NCBI GenBank assembly: GCA_041670885.1
Contig: JBAXYJ010000164.1
Coordinates: 1-6,809, forward strand
From: JAJBWD01 sp041670885
GTDB taxonomy: Bacteria; Bacillota; Clostridia; Clostridiales; Clostridiaceae
Length of the DNA: 6,809 bases
Direction of reading: 5' to 3'
Positions 1 through 5,626 of the stretch are shown here, piece after piece. Position 1 is the first letter of the stretch; each line of letters starts with the position of its first letter. The translations under genes and the position numbers were made by a program. The notes under the pieces were generated by a model that was given only the letters and a program-made list of their open reading frames with translations, made no database searches and had not been told where the DNA came from.

Positions 1-634
1 AGTGGCTGCCGGTAACTATCATCAGAGAGGCCTTACATTCGATTACAGTCTTTTGAGCATCATCTCTGTTTCCGCATATTACTATGTCGCCTTCATCTAT
101 TATTTCTCCAGCACTTTTGGGGTCCATGGAAGCGGTGACTATTTTTCCTGTAAATTTCGGCCTGAATTCTGGAACATATAGATAATTTCCTGAAAGAGTA
201 TCTAAAATATTTTCTATGCTGGTATGGCTTTTGGCAATAATATTGTTATCCCAAATGTCCATATATGTAGATGTTAAATTAGATAGGGAAACTATACCAA
301 TCAGTTTATTATTTTCATCAACTACCGGAATAGTTCTGGCATTGCTTTTTTTCATTATGGACCAGGCTGTTTTTAATGATATTTCAGGGGATATGGGTGC
401 CAATATATCTATATCTAAATCGGAAATCTGAGTTTTTACTGTTTCAATATAAACGGGAGTATCTGCATTGAAATAATCTAACACGAACTGGGTTTCTCTA
501 TTTATATCTCCAAGTCTTACAGAGAGGGCATTTTGGTTTCCTGTTTTATTTTTAAATTCTGCATAGGCTATTGAAGCACATATAGAATCTGTATCCGGGT
601 TTTTATGCCCAAAAATATAAATAGTATCTTTCAT
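1..634 (-). CDS. ppaC: Manganese-dependent inorganic pyrophosphatase with CBS/DRTGG insert (partial)
   Basis: Family II inorganic pyrophosphatase (DHH superfamily). It hydrolyses cytoplasmic pyrophosphate to two phosphates and so pulls biosynthetic reactions forward. Reading from the ATG at 634-632, 211 residues are visible before the window edge cuts the C-terminal part. The N-terminus has the metal-binding motif GHKNPDTDS (residues 9-17), where H10, D14 and D16 are the expected metal ligands. A CBS domain follows at about residues 60-125 (TIPVVDENNKLIGIVSLSNL), then the beginning of a DRTGG domain (about 135-211, ending IVTGSH). This inserted regulatory region marks the CBS-PPase subfamily, which adenine nucleotides regulate: AMP and ADP inhibit it, and diadenosine polyphosphates activate it (family knowledge). 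The second CBS domain, the DHH catalytic ligands further on and the DHHA2 domain must lie outside the window. A GGAGG site (644-640) sits five bases before the start. The gene is divergent from the DUF2164 gene. Confidence 0.95.
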   Translation of the reverse strand, partial: MKDTIYIFGHKNPDTDSICASIAYAEFKNKTGNQNALSVRLGDINRETQFVLDYFNADTPVYIETVKTQISDLDIDILAPISPEISLKTAWSIMKKSNARTIPVVDENNKLIGIVSLSNLTSTYMDIWDNNIIAKSHTSIENILDTLSGNYLYVPEFRPKFTGKIVTASMDPKSAGEIIDEGDIVICGNRDDAQKTVIECKASLMIVTGSH

Positions 635-668
635 GATAACCTCCATTTGCTTATTATGATTATATTAT

Positions 669-695
669 ATTATATTTAATTTAATTATTTGTAAA
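669..695 (-). promoter_or_regulatory. Possible promoter of ppaC
   Basis: On the minus strand, TTTACA (695-690) resembles a -35 box and TATAAT (674-669) a -10 box. The spacing is only 15 bases, shorter than the usual 17. The stretch 659-680 contains several overlapping TATAAT-like hexamers because it is almost purely A and T, so the exact -10 box cannot be chosen by eye. The position upstream of the pyrophosphatase start is right for its promoter. Confidence 0.3.
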
Positions 696-703
696 GGACA
701 AAA

Positions 704-731
704 TTGATTAAAATCCTGATATAATTATAAT
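704..731 (+). promoter_or_regulatory. Probable promoter of the DUF2164 gene
   Basis: TTGATT (704-709) and TATAAT (726-731) are separated by 16 bases, a good fit to a housekeeping sigma-A promoter. Transcription would begin near 738, leaving a leader of about 23 bases that contains the GAGG ribosome binding site (751-754). A second TATAAT at 720-725 is only 10 bases from the -35 box and is less likely. Confidence 0.55.
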
Positions 732-760
732 GAGAATATTTAGAAGAATAGAGGCGCAAA

Positions 761-988
761 ATGAAGAAAGAAATAGAACTAAGTAATGAAGCGAAAAAAG
801 ATATGATTGGAAAAATAAAGGAATATTTTTATCAGGAAAGAGAAGAGGAAATAGGAGACTTGGCAGCAACCCTTTTACTTAATTTCTTTTTGGAGGAGCT
901 TGGACCTTATATATATAACATGGGGGTGTATGATTCATATAAATATGTTGGAGACAGAGTAGAGGATTTATTATCAATACAAAAATAA
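761..988 (+). CDS. DUF2164 family small protein
   Basis: A 75-residue protein of unknown function that I recognise as DUF2164, from the acidic helix followed by the core (E)IGDLAATLLLNFFLEELGPYIYNMGV at about residues 31-56. The family consists of small, probably helical cytoplasmic proteins of about this length, so the gene looks complete. No signal peptide or convincing membrane segment is visible; the hydrophobic part is interrupted by E46 and E47. GAGG at 751-754 lies six bases before the ATG. The gene has its own candidate promoter and is separated from the helicase by about 170 bases that include an inverted repeat and a second promoter, so it is probably transcribed alone. No function is assigned to the family with confidence, and neighbours give no strong hint. 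Confidence 0.85.
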   Translation: MKKEIELSNEAKKDMIGKIKEYFYQEREEEIGDLAATLLLNFFLEELGPYIYNMGVYDSYKYVGDRVEDLLSIQK

Positions 989-1024
989 TATTTAAAGATA
1001 ATGGTAATTAACCCTTCAAAATCG

Positions 1025-1046
1025 CTGAAAATACTGTTATTTTCAG
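1025..1046. repeat. Perfect inverted repeat (stem-loop) after the DUF2164 gene
   Basis: CTGAAAATA (1025-1033), loop CTGT, then TATTTTCAG (1038-1046) form a nine-pair hairpin with a four-base loop. Its place 37 bases after the DUF2164 stop codon suggests a transcript end. However, the stem is AT-rich and is followed on the plus strand by AAAATAAAC, not a U-tract, so it is not a classical intrinsic terminator. A further copy of GAAAATA at 1046-1052 repeats part of the left arm. It could be a weak terminator, an RNA-stabilising hairpin or a protein-binding site. Confidence 0.6.
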
Positions 1047-1104
1047 AAAATAAACTAAAAGACTGCTAAAACCGTCATAAATTCTATATTTTCTTAATAA
1101 ATCC

Positions 1105-1133
1105 TTGTTAAAAATGAAATACTATAATATAAT
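1105..1133 (+). promoter_or_regulatory. Promoter of the DEAD-box helicase gene
   Basis: TTGTTA (1105-1110) and TATAAT (1128-1133) are spaced by 17 bases, the ideal arrangement for a housekeeping promoter. Transcription would start near 1140, just before the ribosome binding site, giving a leader of only about 20 bases. An overlapping TATAAT at 1123-1128 gives a spacing of only 12 and is less likely. The promoter overlaps the upstream in-frame TTG, which argues against translation from that codon. Confidence 0.65.
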
Positions 1134-1143
1134 TAATTGTTCA

Positions 1144-1149
1144 AAGGAG
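1144..1149 (+). promoter_or_regulatory. Ribosome binding site fixing the helicase start
   Basis: AAGGAG lies nine bases before the ATG at 1159. No comparable site precedes the in-frame TTG at 1105, so this site decides the start. Confidence 0.8.
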
Positions 1150-1158
1150 AAGAGATAC

Positions 1159-2730
1159 ATGGAAAATATTAAATTTATTGATTTAGGACTTAGCAGTAAT
1201 ATACTTAAGGGTATAGATGACATGGGCTTTGAAGAGCCTTCAAAAATACAATCAGAGGTAATCCCAGTTTTACTTGAAGGGTTTGATGTAATTGGTCAGG
1301 CGCAGACAGGAACCGGAAAGACTTTAGCCTTTGGTGCTCCTATCTTAAGCAGATTAACAAAGGAAAATAATAAGATAAAGAGCATAATCATTACACCAAC
1401 TAGAGAACTCGCAATTCAAGTAAATGATGAAATTGCCAGAATCGGCAAATATTCTGGATTAAAGCTTCTACCTGTTTATGGAGGTCAGCCGATAGACAGA
1501 CAGATGAAAGCTTTGAGAAATGGCGTTGATGTTGTTGTCGGAACTCCGGGAAGAGTACTGGATCTTATTAGAAGAAAGAAGCTGGATATAACAGATATTC
1601 AATTTCTTGTACTAGACGAAGCGGATGAAATGCTTAATATGGGCTTTATAGAAGATATAGAGGAGATAATTAAAAATTCAAATGACACTAGGCAGACTAT
1701 GCTTTTTTCAGCTACCATGCCTGATGAAATAAGAAAACTTGCTAAGCATTATATGAAAAAAGACGTAAAGACCATTGCTATTGTAAAAAGTACCATGACA
1801 GTATCAACTGTTTCTCAATTTTATTTTGAAGTAAAACAAAAAGATAGATTTGAGTCACTATGCAGGATACTTGATGTGGATGAACCAACAACTGCTATAA
1901 TATTCTGCAAGACAAAAAGAGGCGTTGATGAACTGGTTGACGGAATGCAGACCAGAGGCTACAGCGTTGAGGGAATGCATGGAGATTTAAACCAGAACCA
2001 GAGACTAAATACCCTTAAAAAGTTTAAAGAGGGCAATATTGATTTCCTTGTGGCTACAGACGTAGCAGCCAGAGGAATTGATGTAGAGAATGTATCCCAT
2101 GTTATAAATTATGACCTGCCTCAGGATATTGAATCTTATGTTCATAGAATAGGAAGAACCGGAAGAGCAAATAAAGAGGGAATAGCTTACTCTCTTGTAA
2201 CGGTAAGGGAATACATGAACATAAAACAGATTGAAAAGGTAACAAAAAGCAAGATAAAGAGGAAAGAAATTCCTACAGTTGAAGATATATTCCACGCAAA
2301 ATACAGAAGTATGCTGGGAAGAATTAAAGAAGGCCTTGAAAAGGATGATTATAAGAGATTCATTCCATTGGCAACAGAACTGGATGATGAGTTTAACCTG
2401 GTAGACGTAGCGGCAGAACTTATGAATATGGTATATGATAAGGAAATAAGCTATGATTATACAGAAAACTCTATAGTATCTGATTCAAAACAGGTAAGAC
2501 TATTCTTAACTGTTGGAAGAATGGATAAATTAACCCCAAAAATCCTTTTAGAGTTTTTAGTTGAAAGTGCAGGTATCAACAAAGAAGAAGTAGGAAATAT
2601 TGATATTCTTGAAAAGTTTACCTTTATAGATGTGTCAGAAAGAGGAGCAGAAGCTATACTGCAGAAAAGCAGCGGCAAGAAGTTGGGCGCAAGAAAGCTG
2701 AAAGTAGAAATGTCTAACAAAAGAAAATAA
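1159..2730 (+). CDS. deaD: DEAD-box RNA helicase with C-terminal DbpA RNA-binding domain
   Basis: ATP-dependent RNA helicase of 523 residues, acting on structured RNA in the cytoplasm in ribosome assembly, cold adaptation or RNA turnover (family knowledge). All core motifs are intact: Q-motif region at about residues 6-36 (F6, Q31), Walker A AQTGTGKT (48-55), PTREL (80-84), TPGR (129-132), DEAD (153-156), SAT (184-186), ATDVAARGID (299-308) and HRIGRTGR (329-336). A helical linker (about 370-430) resembles the dimerisation region of CsdA/CshA-type helicases. Residues about 445-517 form a DbpA-type RRM fold (RLFLTVGRMDKLTP...). DbpA/YxiN helicases use this domain to bind a 23S rRNA hairpin; whether this one has that specificity is not visible. 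I chose ATG 1159 rather than TTG 1105 because of AAGGAG at 1144-1149 and the promoter at 1105-1133. It is a monocistronic gene with its own terminator. The name deaD is by architecture; a CshA or YxiN label is also possible. Confidence 0.95.
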   Translation: MENIKFIDLGLSSNILKGIDDMGFEEPSKIQSEVIPVLLEGFDVIGQAQTGTGKTLAFGAPILSRLTKENNKIKSIIITPTRELAIQVNDEIARIGKYSGLKLLPVYGGQPIDRQMKALRNGVDVVVGTPGRVLDLIRRKKLDITDIQFLVLDEADEMLNMGFIEDIEEIIKNSNDTRQTMLFSATMPDEIRKLAKHYMKKDVKTIAIVKSTMTVSTVSQFYFEVKQKDRFESLCRILDVDEPTTAIIFCKTKRGVDELVDGMQTRGYSVEGMHGDLNQNQRLNTLKKFKEGNIDFLVATDVAARGIDVENVSHVINYDLPQDIESYVHRIGRTGRANKEGIAYSLVTVREYMNIKQIEKVTKSKIKRKEIPTVEDIFHAKYRSMLGRIKEGLEKDDYKRFIPLATELDDEFNLVDVAAELMNMVYDKEISYDYTENSIVSDSKQVRLFLTVGRMDKLTPKILLEFLVESAGINKEEVGNIDILEKFTFIDVSERGAEAILQKSSGKKLGARKLKVEMSNKRK

Positions 2731-2741
2731 GTGAATAAATT

Positions 2742-2776
2742 AAAAGAATCCAACATTTTGAATGGATTCTTTTTTT
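2742..2776 (+). terminator. Intrinsic terminator of the helicase gene
   Basis: AAAAGAATCCA (2742-2752) pairs perfectly with TGGATTCTTTT (2763-2773) around a 10-base loop, and the T-run continues to 2776. The hairpin begins 11 bases after the helicase stop codon. The A-run on the left arm would also allow some termination of minus-strand transcripts, but no gene faces it. Confidence 0.9.
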
Positions 2777-2908
2777 ATACTTAAAAACAAATGTGTAAAC
2801 AAATATACTTTAATTTATTATAATTATTTTATTAAATTATAATATTTATGGTTAATATTATAATATTTGGTGTAAAATTAATTATAATACTAATAACAGA
2901 GATTGCAA
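2777..2908. promoter_or_regulatory. AT-rich intergenic region upstream of signal peptidase I
   Basis: This gap must contain the promoter of the signal peptidase gene, because a strong terminator precedes it. ATTATAAT, itself a perfect palindrome, occurs four times (2817-2824, 2836-2843, 2857-2864, 2881-2888), 19 to 24 bases apart. Each copy contains a perfect -10 hexamer. The copy nearest the gene would put the start of transcription near 2895, but no good -35 box lies 16-18 bases upstream of it. I cannot tell a true promoter array from chance in such an AT-rich stretch. Confidence 0.4.
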
Positions 2909-2920
2909 AAGGAGAAATAT

Positions 2921-3454
2921 ATGAAATATAAAAACATTTTAAAAGATTATATAATACCAATAGTTTTAGCAATAATACTGGCATTTGTCGTTAGAAAATA
3001 TATCATATTTCAGATAGAAGTTCCATCTGAATCAATGTATCCTACTATTAAAATAGGAGACAGGATAATGGTTACCAGGATTTATGATTTTAGCAAATTG
3101 AAAAGAGGAGACCTGATAGTATTTGATTCAAAGGAACTTAATAAACCTCTTATAAAAAGATTAATAGGGCTGCCTGGGGATAAGGTAGTTGTTGATAAGG
3201 GAACTGTTTCAATTAATGGAGAAAAAGTTGTTGAGGATTATGTTGTAAATAATGAAGATTATTCTGGAAACTTTCAAGTACCAGCAGGAAAATATCTGTT
3301 TTTTGGAGACAACCGGGCAAATTCTTTTGACAGCAGAAAATGGCAGAATCCTTATATAGATGCTTCTGATATTAAGGGGAAAGGCAGATTTATCATATAT
3401 CCATTTAAACGGTTTGGAAAATTTGTATCGGGGAAGGATGCACTGGTTCATTAA
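2921..3454 (+). CDS. lepB: Signal peptidase I
   Basis: Type I signal peptidase (peptidase S26) of 177 residues, which cuts signal peptides from exported proteins on the outer face of the membrane. One N-terminal membrane anchor is seen at about residues 10-30 after a lysine-rich start, giving the single-span Gram-positive form. Conserved boxes are in order: SESMYPT (36-42) with nucleophile S38, RGDLIVF (62-68), KRLIGLPGD (79-87) with general base K79, and GDNRANSFDSR (129-139). The length is usual for clostridial and bacillar enzymes. ATG 2921 is chosen because AAGGAG (2909-2914) lies six bases upstream; the in-frame TTG at 2903 would precede that site. No terminator is visible before the Nudix gene 111 bases downstream, so read-through into the following group is possible. 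Confidence 0.95.
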   Translation: MKYKNILKDYIIPIVLAIILAFVVRKYIIFQIEVPSESMYPTIKIGDRIMVTRIYDFSKLKRGDLIVFDSKELNKPLIKRLIGLPGDKVVVDKGTVSINGEKVVEDYVVNNEDYSGNFQVPAGKYLFFGDNRANSFDSRKWQNPYIDASDIKGKGRFIIYPFKRFGKFVSGKDALVH

Positions 3455-3565
3455 GGAAATCGTATAATTTATAAATTAACCTTTTCACTTTAAAAGAAGA
3501 AAAGTAAGTCCAAATGTTATTATTCAATTTTCTTAATTAAAAAATAATTTAGAGGTGGTAAAGAA

Positions 3566-3991
3566 ATGAATTATGAAAAATCCTGTGGTGTAATTGTATT
3601 TAGGAAGGAAAAGGATAAAATAGAATATTTAATAATATGTCAAAAGAACGATTCTCATTGGGGCTTCCCTAAAGGACATGTGGAGGATATAGAAACAGAG
3701 TATGAAACTGCAAAGAGAGAAGTTAAAGAAGAGACAGGCCTAACCATAAATATACTTGATAATTTCAGGGTTACAGATAAATACTTTGTAAAAGGAAATA
3801 CTATGAAGGAAGTAGTATTTTTCCTTGGAAAAGCAGAAGATGCCAAAGTTACCATTCAGCCAGAGGAAGTTACGGATTATAAATGGGCCGATGAAGGTTT
3901 AGCAAAAGAGCTTTTAACCTATGAAAGCAGTAAAAAGATAATGTTCAAAGCGGATTTATATATCAAAAATGTCTTAAAGGAAAAATTATAA
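3566..3991 (+). CDS. Nudix hydrolase, Ap4A hydrolase-like
   Basis: Cytoplasmic Nudix hydrolase of 141 residues. The Nudix box is complete at residues 37-59: G37, E43, R51-E52-V53, E55-E56 and G58-L59 match GX5EX7REUXEEXGU, so magnesium-dependent catalysis should be intact. The preceding HWGFPKGHVE (31-40) and the N-terminal SCGVIVFR (6-13) resemble the asymmetric bis(5'-nucleosyl)-tetraphosphatases (NUDT2 type), which split Ap4A into ATP and AMP. The substrate assignment is by similarity and could be another nucleoside diphosphate derivative. GAGGTGG (3552-3558) lies seven bases before the ATG. Its stop codon touches the start of the DUF1232 gene, so the two are almost certainly cotranscribed. 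No convincing promoter of its own is visible. Confidence 0.9.
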   Translation: MNYEKSCGVIVFRKEKDKIEYLIICQKNDSHWGFPKGHVEDIETEYETAKREVKEETGLTINILDNFRVTDKYFVKGNTMKEVVFFLGKAEDAKVTIQPEEVTDYKWADEGLAKELLTYESSKKIMFKADLYIKNVLKEKL

Positions 3992-4354
3992 ATGAATTTA
4001 GACGGACTTAAGGAAAAAGCAAAAAGCATAAAAAAGGAAATAAATGCTCTATATCTGGCATACAAAAGCCCTAAAACTCCCTGGTACGCTAAAGTACTTG
4101 CAGCTGTTGTTGTCGGTTATGCGTTAAGCCCCATAGATTTGATACCAGACTTTATACCGGTTTTGGGATATTTAGATGACCTTGTAATTATACCCCTGGG
4201 TATTAAGCTTGCTATAAAATTGATACCTGCTGAAGTCATGGAAGAATGCAGGAAAAATGCAGAACAAAAAAGTAATAAAAACTATATAGCCGGGGCAGTG
4301 GTCATACTAATTTGGATTTTAATAATAGTATTAATACTAAGAAAGATAATTTGA
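3992..4354 (+). CDS. DUF1232 (YkvA-like) membrane protein
   Basis: A 120-residue protein with the DUF1232 signature YALSPIDLIPDFIPVLGYLDD at residues 43-63, set in a hydrophobic region (about 32-80). A strong C-terminal membrane helix (about 98-116) ends in the short basic tail RKII. The N-terminal 30 residues are charged and likely cytoplasmic. The family is widespread in bacteria and its function is not established; it is probably a small inner-membrane protein. The ATG follows the Nudix stop codon with no gap, and only a weak AAAGGA (3975-3980) lies 11 bases upstream, so translation is probably coupled to the Nudix gene. The next gene begins 21 bases after its TGA. Confidence 0.9.
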   Translation: MNLDGLKEKAKSIKKEINALYLAYKSPKTPWYAKVLAAVVVGYALSPIDLIPDFIPVLGYLDDLVIIPLGIKLAIKLIPAEVMEECRKNAEQKSNKNYIAGAVVILIWILIIVLILRKII

Positions 4355-4375
4355 GATTAGTGTACGGAGAATAAG

Positions 4376-4873
4376 ATGGAGAGTGTTATTAAAAAATTAG
4401 ATAACCTGGGGATAAAATACAAAAGGTACGAGCATAAAGCTGTTTTAACCTGCCAGGAATCTACTGCCCTGCTTCCAAAGGATATGGAGGGAGTAAGGAC
4501 AAAGAATATTTTTCTCAGGGACAGAAAAAAGGAAAACTATATATTAGTTGTAGTAGAGGAAAATAAACTGATTGATTATAAGGAGCTTTCAAATAGTTTA
4601 AGCTTAAAAAGCCTTAAGATGGCAGATCAGCAGGATCTTAAAGAGTATCTTGATGTAGAAATAGGAGCTCTTTCAATGCTGGCCCTTTTTAATGACAAGG
4701 ATAAAAAGGTAAGACTCATAATAGATAAGGATATATGGGAGAAGGAGGCCTTCGACTGCCAGCCAAACCAGCTGGGAGTAGTTTTCCTTATATGGAAGGA
4801 AGACTGGCTTAAGATATTTAACAATCTTAATATAAAACCGGATATTATAAAAATTCCTGAAAAAGAAATATAG
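4376..4873 (+). CDS. YbaK/ProX-type aminoacyl-tRNA deacylase homologue
   Basis: A stand-alone tRNA-editing domain of 165 residues (YbaK/EbsC superfamily, PrdX/ProXp-ala branch). Such proteins hydrolyse mischarged tRNAs, for example Ala-tRNA(Pro), after prolyl-tRNA synthetase errors. Visible landmarks are EHKAV (19-23), the conserved lysine and asparagine in RTKNIFLRD (K43, N44), and the core ILVVVEENKLIDYKEL (56-71). Two later sites depart from what I recall of the family: the usual SPFG-like turn reads SMLAL (100-104), and the usual FHPN reads CQPN (128-131), replacing a conserved histidine with Q129. The fold is likely, but its editing activity and specificity are uncertain. The start is supported by GGAG (4366-4369), six bases upstream of the ATG. 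The following gene starts within about 11 bases of its TAG, indicating the same operon. Confidence 0.85.
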   Translation: MESVIKKLDNLGIKYKRYEHKAVLTCQESTALLPKDMEGVRTKNIFLRDRKKENYILVVVEENKLIDYKELSNSLSLKSLKMADQQDLKEYLDVEIGALSMLALFNDKDKKVRLIIDKDIWEKEAFDCQPNQLGVVFLIWKEDWLKIFNNLNIKPDIIKIPEKEI

Positions 4874-4879
4874 GGGTGA
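4873..4879 (+). promoter_or_regulatory. Ribosome binding site supporting a TTG start
   Basis: GGGGTGA overlaps the stop codon of the ProX-like gene and ends five bases before the TTG at 4885. The alternative GTG at 4876 lies inside this site and has only a weak AAAGAAA-type sequence upstream, so TTG is preferred. Confidence 0.6.
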
Positions 4880-4884
4880 GCAGT

Positions 4885-5460
4885 TTGTTTGATAAAAAAA
4901 GAAAAGAAGCCTGGATGGAATTTGCGGAGGAGGTTAACGGGGAATATACAAGTGCTTCTTTTTTCAAAACTGAAAGAATCAGAATATTAAAAGAAAATTA
5001 TATGGTTCTGCTTGATTTATACACAGTATCAACAGGCAAAAGTGTAATTTTTTATACAAGATTTAAAGCGGTATACCATCAGGCCTCTGATTTTAAATTT
5101 AAGGTCTATAAGAGGGGGATATTCAGTAACCTGGGTAAAAAGCTGGGGATGCAGGACATAAATACAGGTAATGGTGAATTTGATGAGGATTTTATAGTTA
5201 AGGGAAATGATGAATCTAATATAATCCGACTTTTTTCAAATGTTAAAACAAGAGATCTTTTATACAAAATCCCGAGTTTTACACTGGAGATTAAGAATAA
5301 TAAAGAAGCTAAAGAGCTTTGTCTTATGACACCGCAAATAATTAAAGAGAGAGATAAGCTAAGGGATGCTTTTCAGCTTTTCTGTACTGTGCTTGATGAT
5401 ATAGGCAATATGGGTATTGTTAAAAATTATGAAATTGAGGATGAAAAATTTTACAAATAA
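4885..5460 (+). CDS. Conserved-looking protein of unknown function
   Basis: A 191-residue soluble protein that I cannot assign to a named family, although its layout is reminiscent of hypothetical proteins seen in clostridia. It opens with a charged helix (MFDKKRKEAWMEFAEEVNGEY, given here only in part as residues 1-21), followed by alternating strand-like segments (YMVLLDLYTVSTGKS, 39-53; FKVYKRGIF, 72-80). A central block is LGKKLGMQDINTG (83-95), then EFDEDFIVKGNDE (98-110). A helical C-terminal part (152-175) contains the FQLFCTVLDDIG stretch. There is no signal peptide or membrane helix. The TTG at 4885 is chosen over GTG 4876 (three residues longer) because GGGGTGA (4873-4879) is well placed for it. 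It is the last gene before a strong terminator and probably shares a transcript with the Nudix, DUF1232 and ProX-like genes. Function unknown. Confidence 0.8.
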   Translation: MFDKKRKEAWMEFAEEVNGEYTSASFFKTERIRILKENYMVLLDLYTVSTGKSVIFYTRFKAVYHQASDFKFKVYKRGIFSNLGKKLGMQDINTGNGEFDEDFIVKGNDESNIIRLFSNVKTRDLLYKIPSFTLEIKNNKEAKELCLMTPQIIKERDKLRDAFQLFCTVLDDIGNMGIVKNYEIEDEKFYK

Positions 5461-5541
5461 ACCAATGCAGAGCGTTTTGAAAACACAGGTATGGTAAGAT
5501 TAGTCATATCATATTGAATTTAAACTTAAAGAAGAACTTTA

Positions 5542-5570
5542 AAAAGTCCGCCAAACAGCGGATTTTTATT
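5542..5570 (+). terminator. Intrinsic terminator closing the Nudix-to-unknown gene group
   Basis: TCCGC (5547-5551) and GCGGA (5558-5562) form a GC-rich stem with a six-base loop. It is extended by a G-U pair and four A-U pairs (AAAA 5542-5545 with TTTT 5564-5567), and the T-rich tract runs to 5570. It sits about 80 bases after the stop codon of the unknown gene. Confidence 0.85.
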
Positions 5571-5626
5571 TCTATTTCCGCGTATATCAGGTAAAACGTA
5601 AGAAGGGTGTAATAGCGAGGTGTATT
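5571..5626 (+). promoter_or_regulatory. Leader upstream of the DUF218 gene
   Basis: A new transcript should begin here because a terminator lies just upstream. The ribosome binding site GAGGTG (5617-5622) precedes the ATG at 5627. I could not find a -35/-10 pair with good spacing; the promoter may overlap the terminator or use weak boxes. Confidence 0.35.

Noticed and set aside
216..431. Plus-strand 71-codon open frame
   Set aside because: It lies antisense to the clearly recognisable pyrophosphatase gene, has no ribosome binding site, and its product resembles nothing known.
1001..1069. 22-codon open frame starting ATGGTAATTAAC
   Set aside because: It has no proper ribosome binding site, overlaps the inverted repeat, and its product has no recognisable character.
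1105..1158. N-terminal extension of the helicase from TTG 1105
   Set aside because: The TTG is the -35 box of a good promoter, and the ribosome binding site at 1144-1149 serves ATG 1159.
2005..2756. Minus-strand open frames inside the helicase gene
   Set aside because: They are shadows of a well-supported coding region and show no ribosome binding sites or known domains.
2903..2920. N-terminal extension of signal peptidase from TTG 2903
   Set aside because: The ribosome binding site at 2909-2914 lies inside the extension and fits ATG 2921.
3481..3506. Possible terminator after signal peptidase I (CTTTT/AAAAG, CTTTTC/GAAAAG)
   Set aside because: The stems are short and AT-only, and no T-run follows them.
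5474..5484. GTTTTGAAAAC palindrome after the unknown gene
   Set aside because: It is 11 bases with a one-base centre, not repeated nearby, and easily expected by chance; the real terminator is at 5542-5570.
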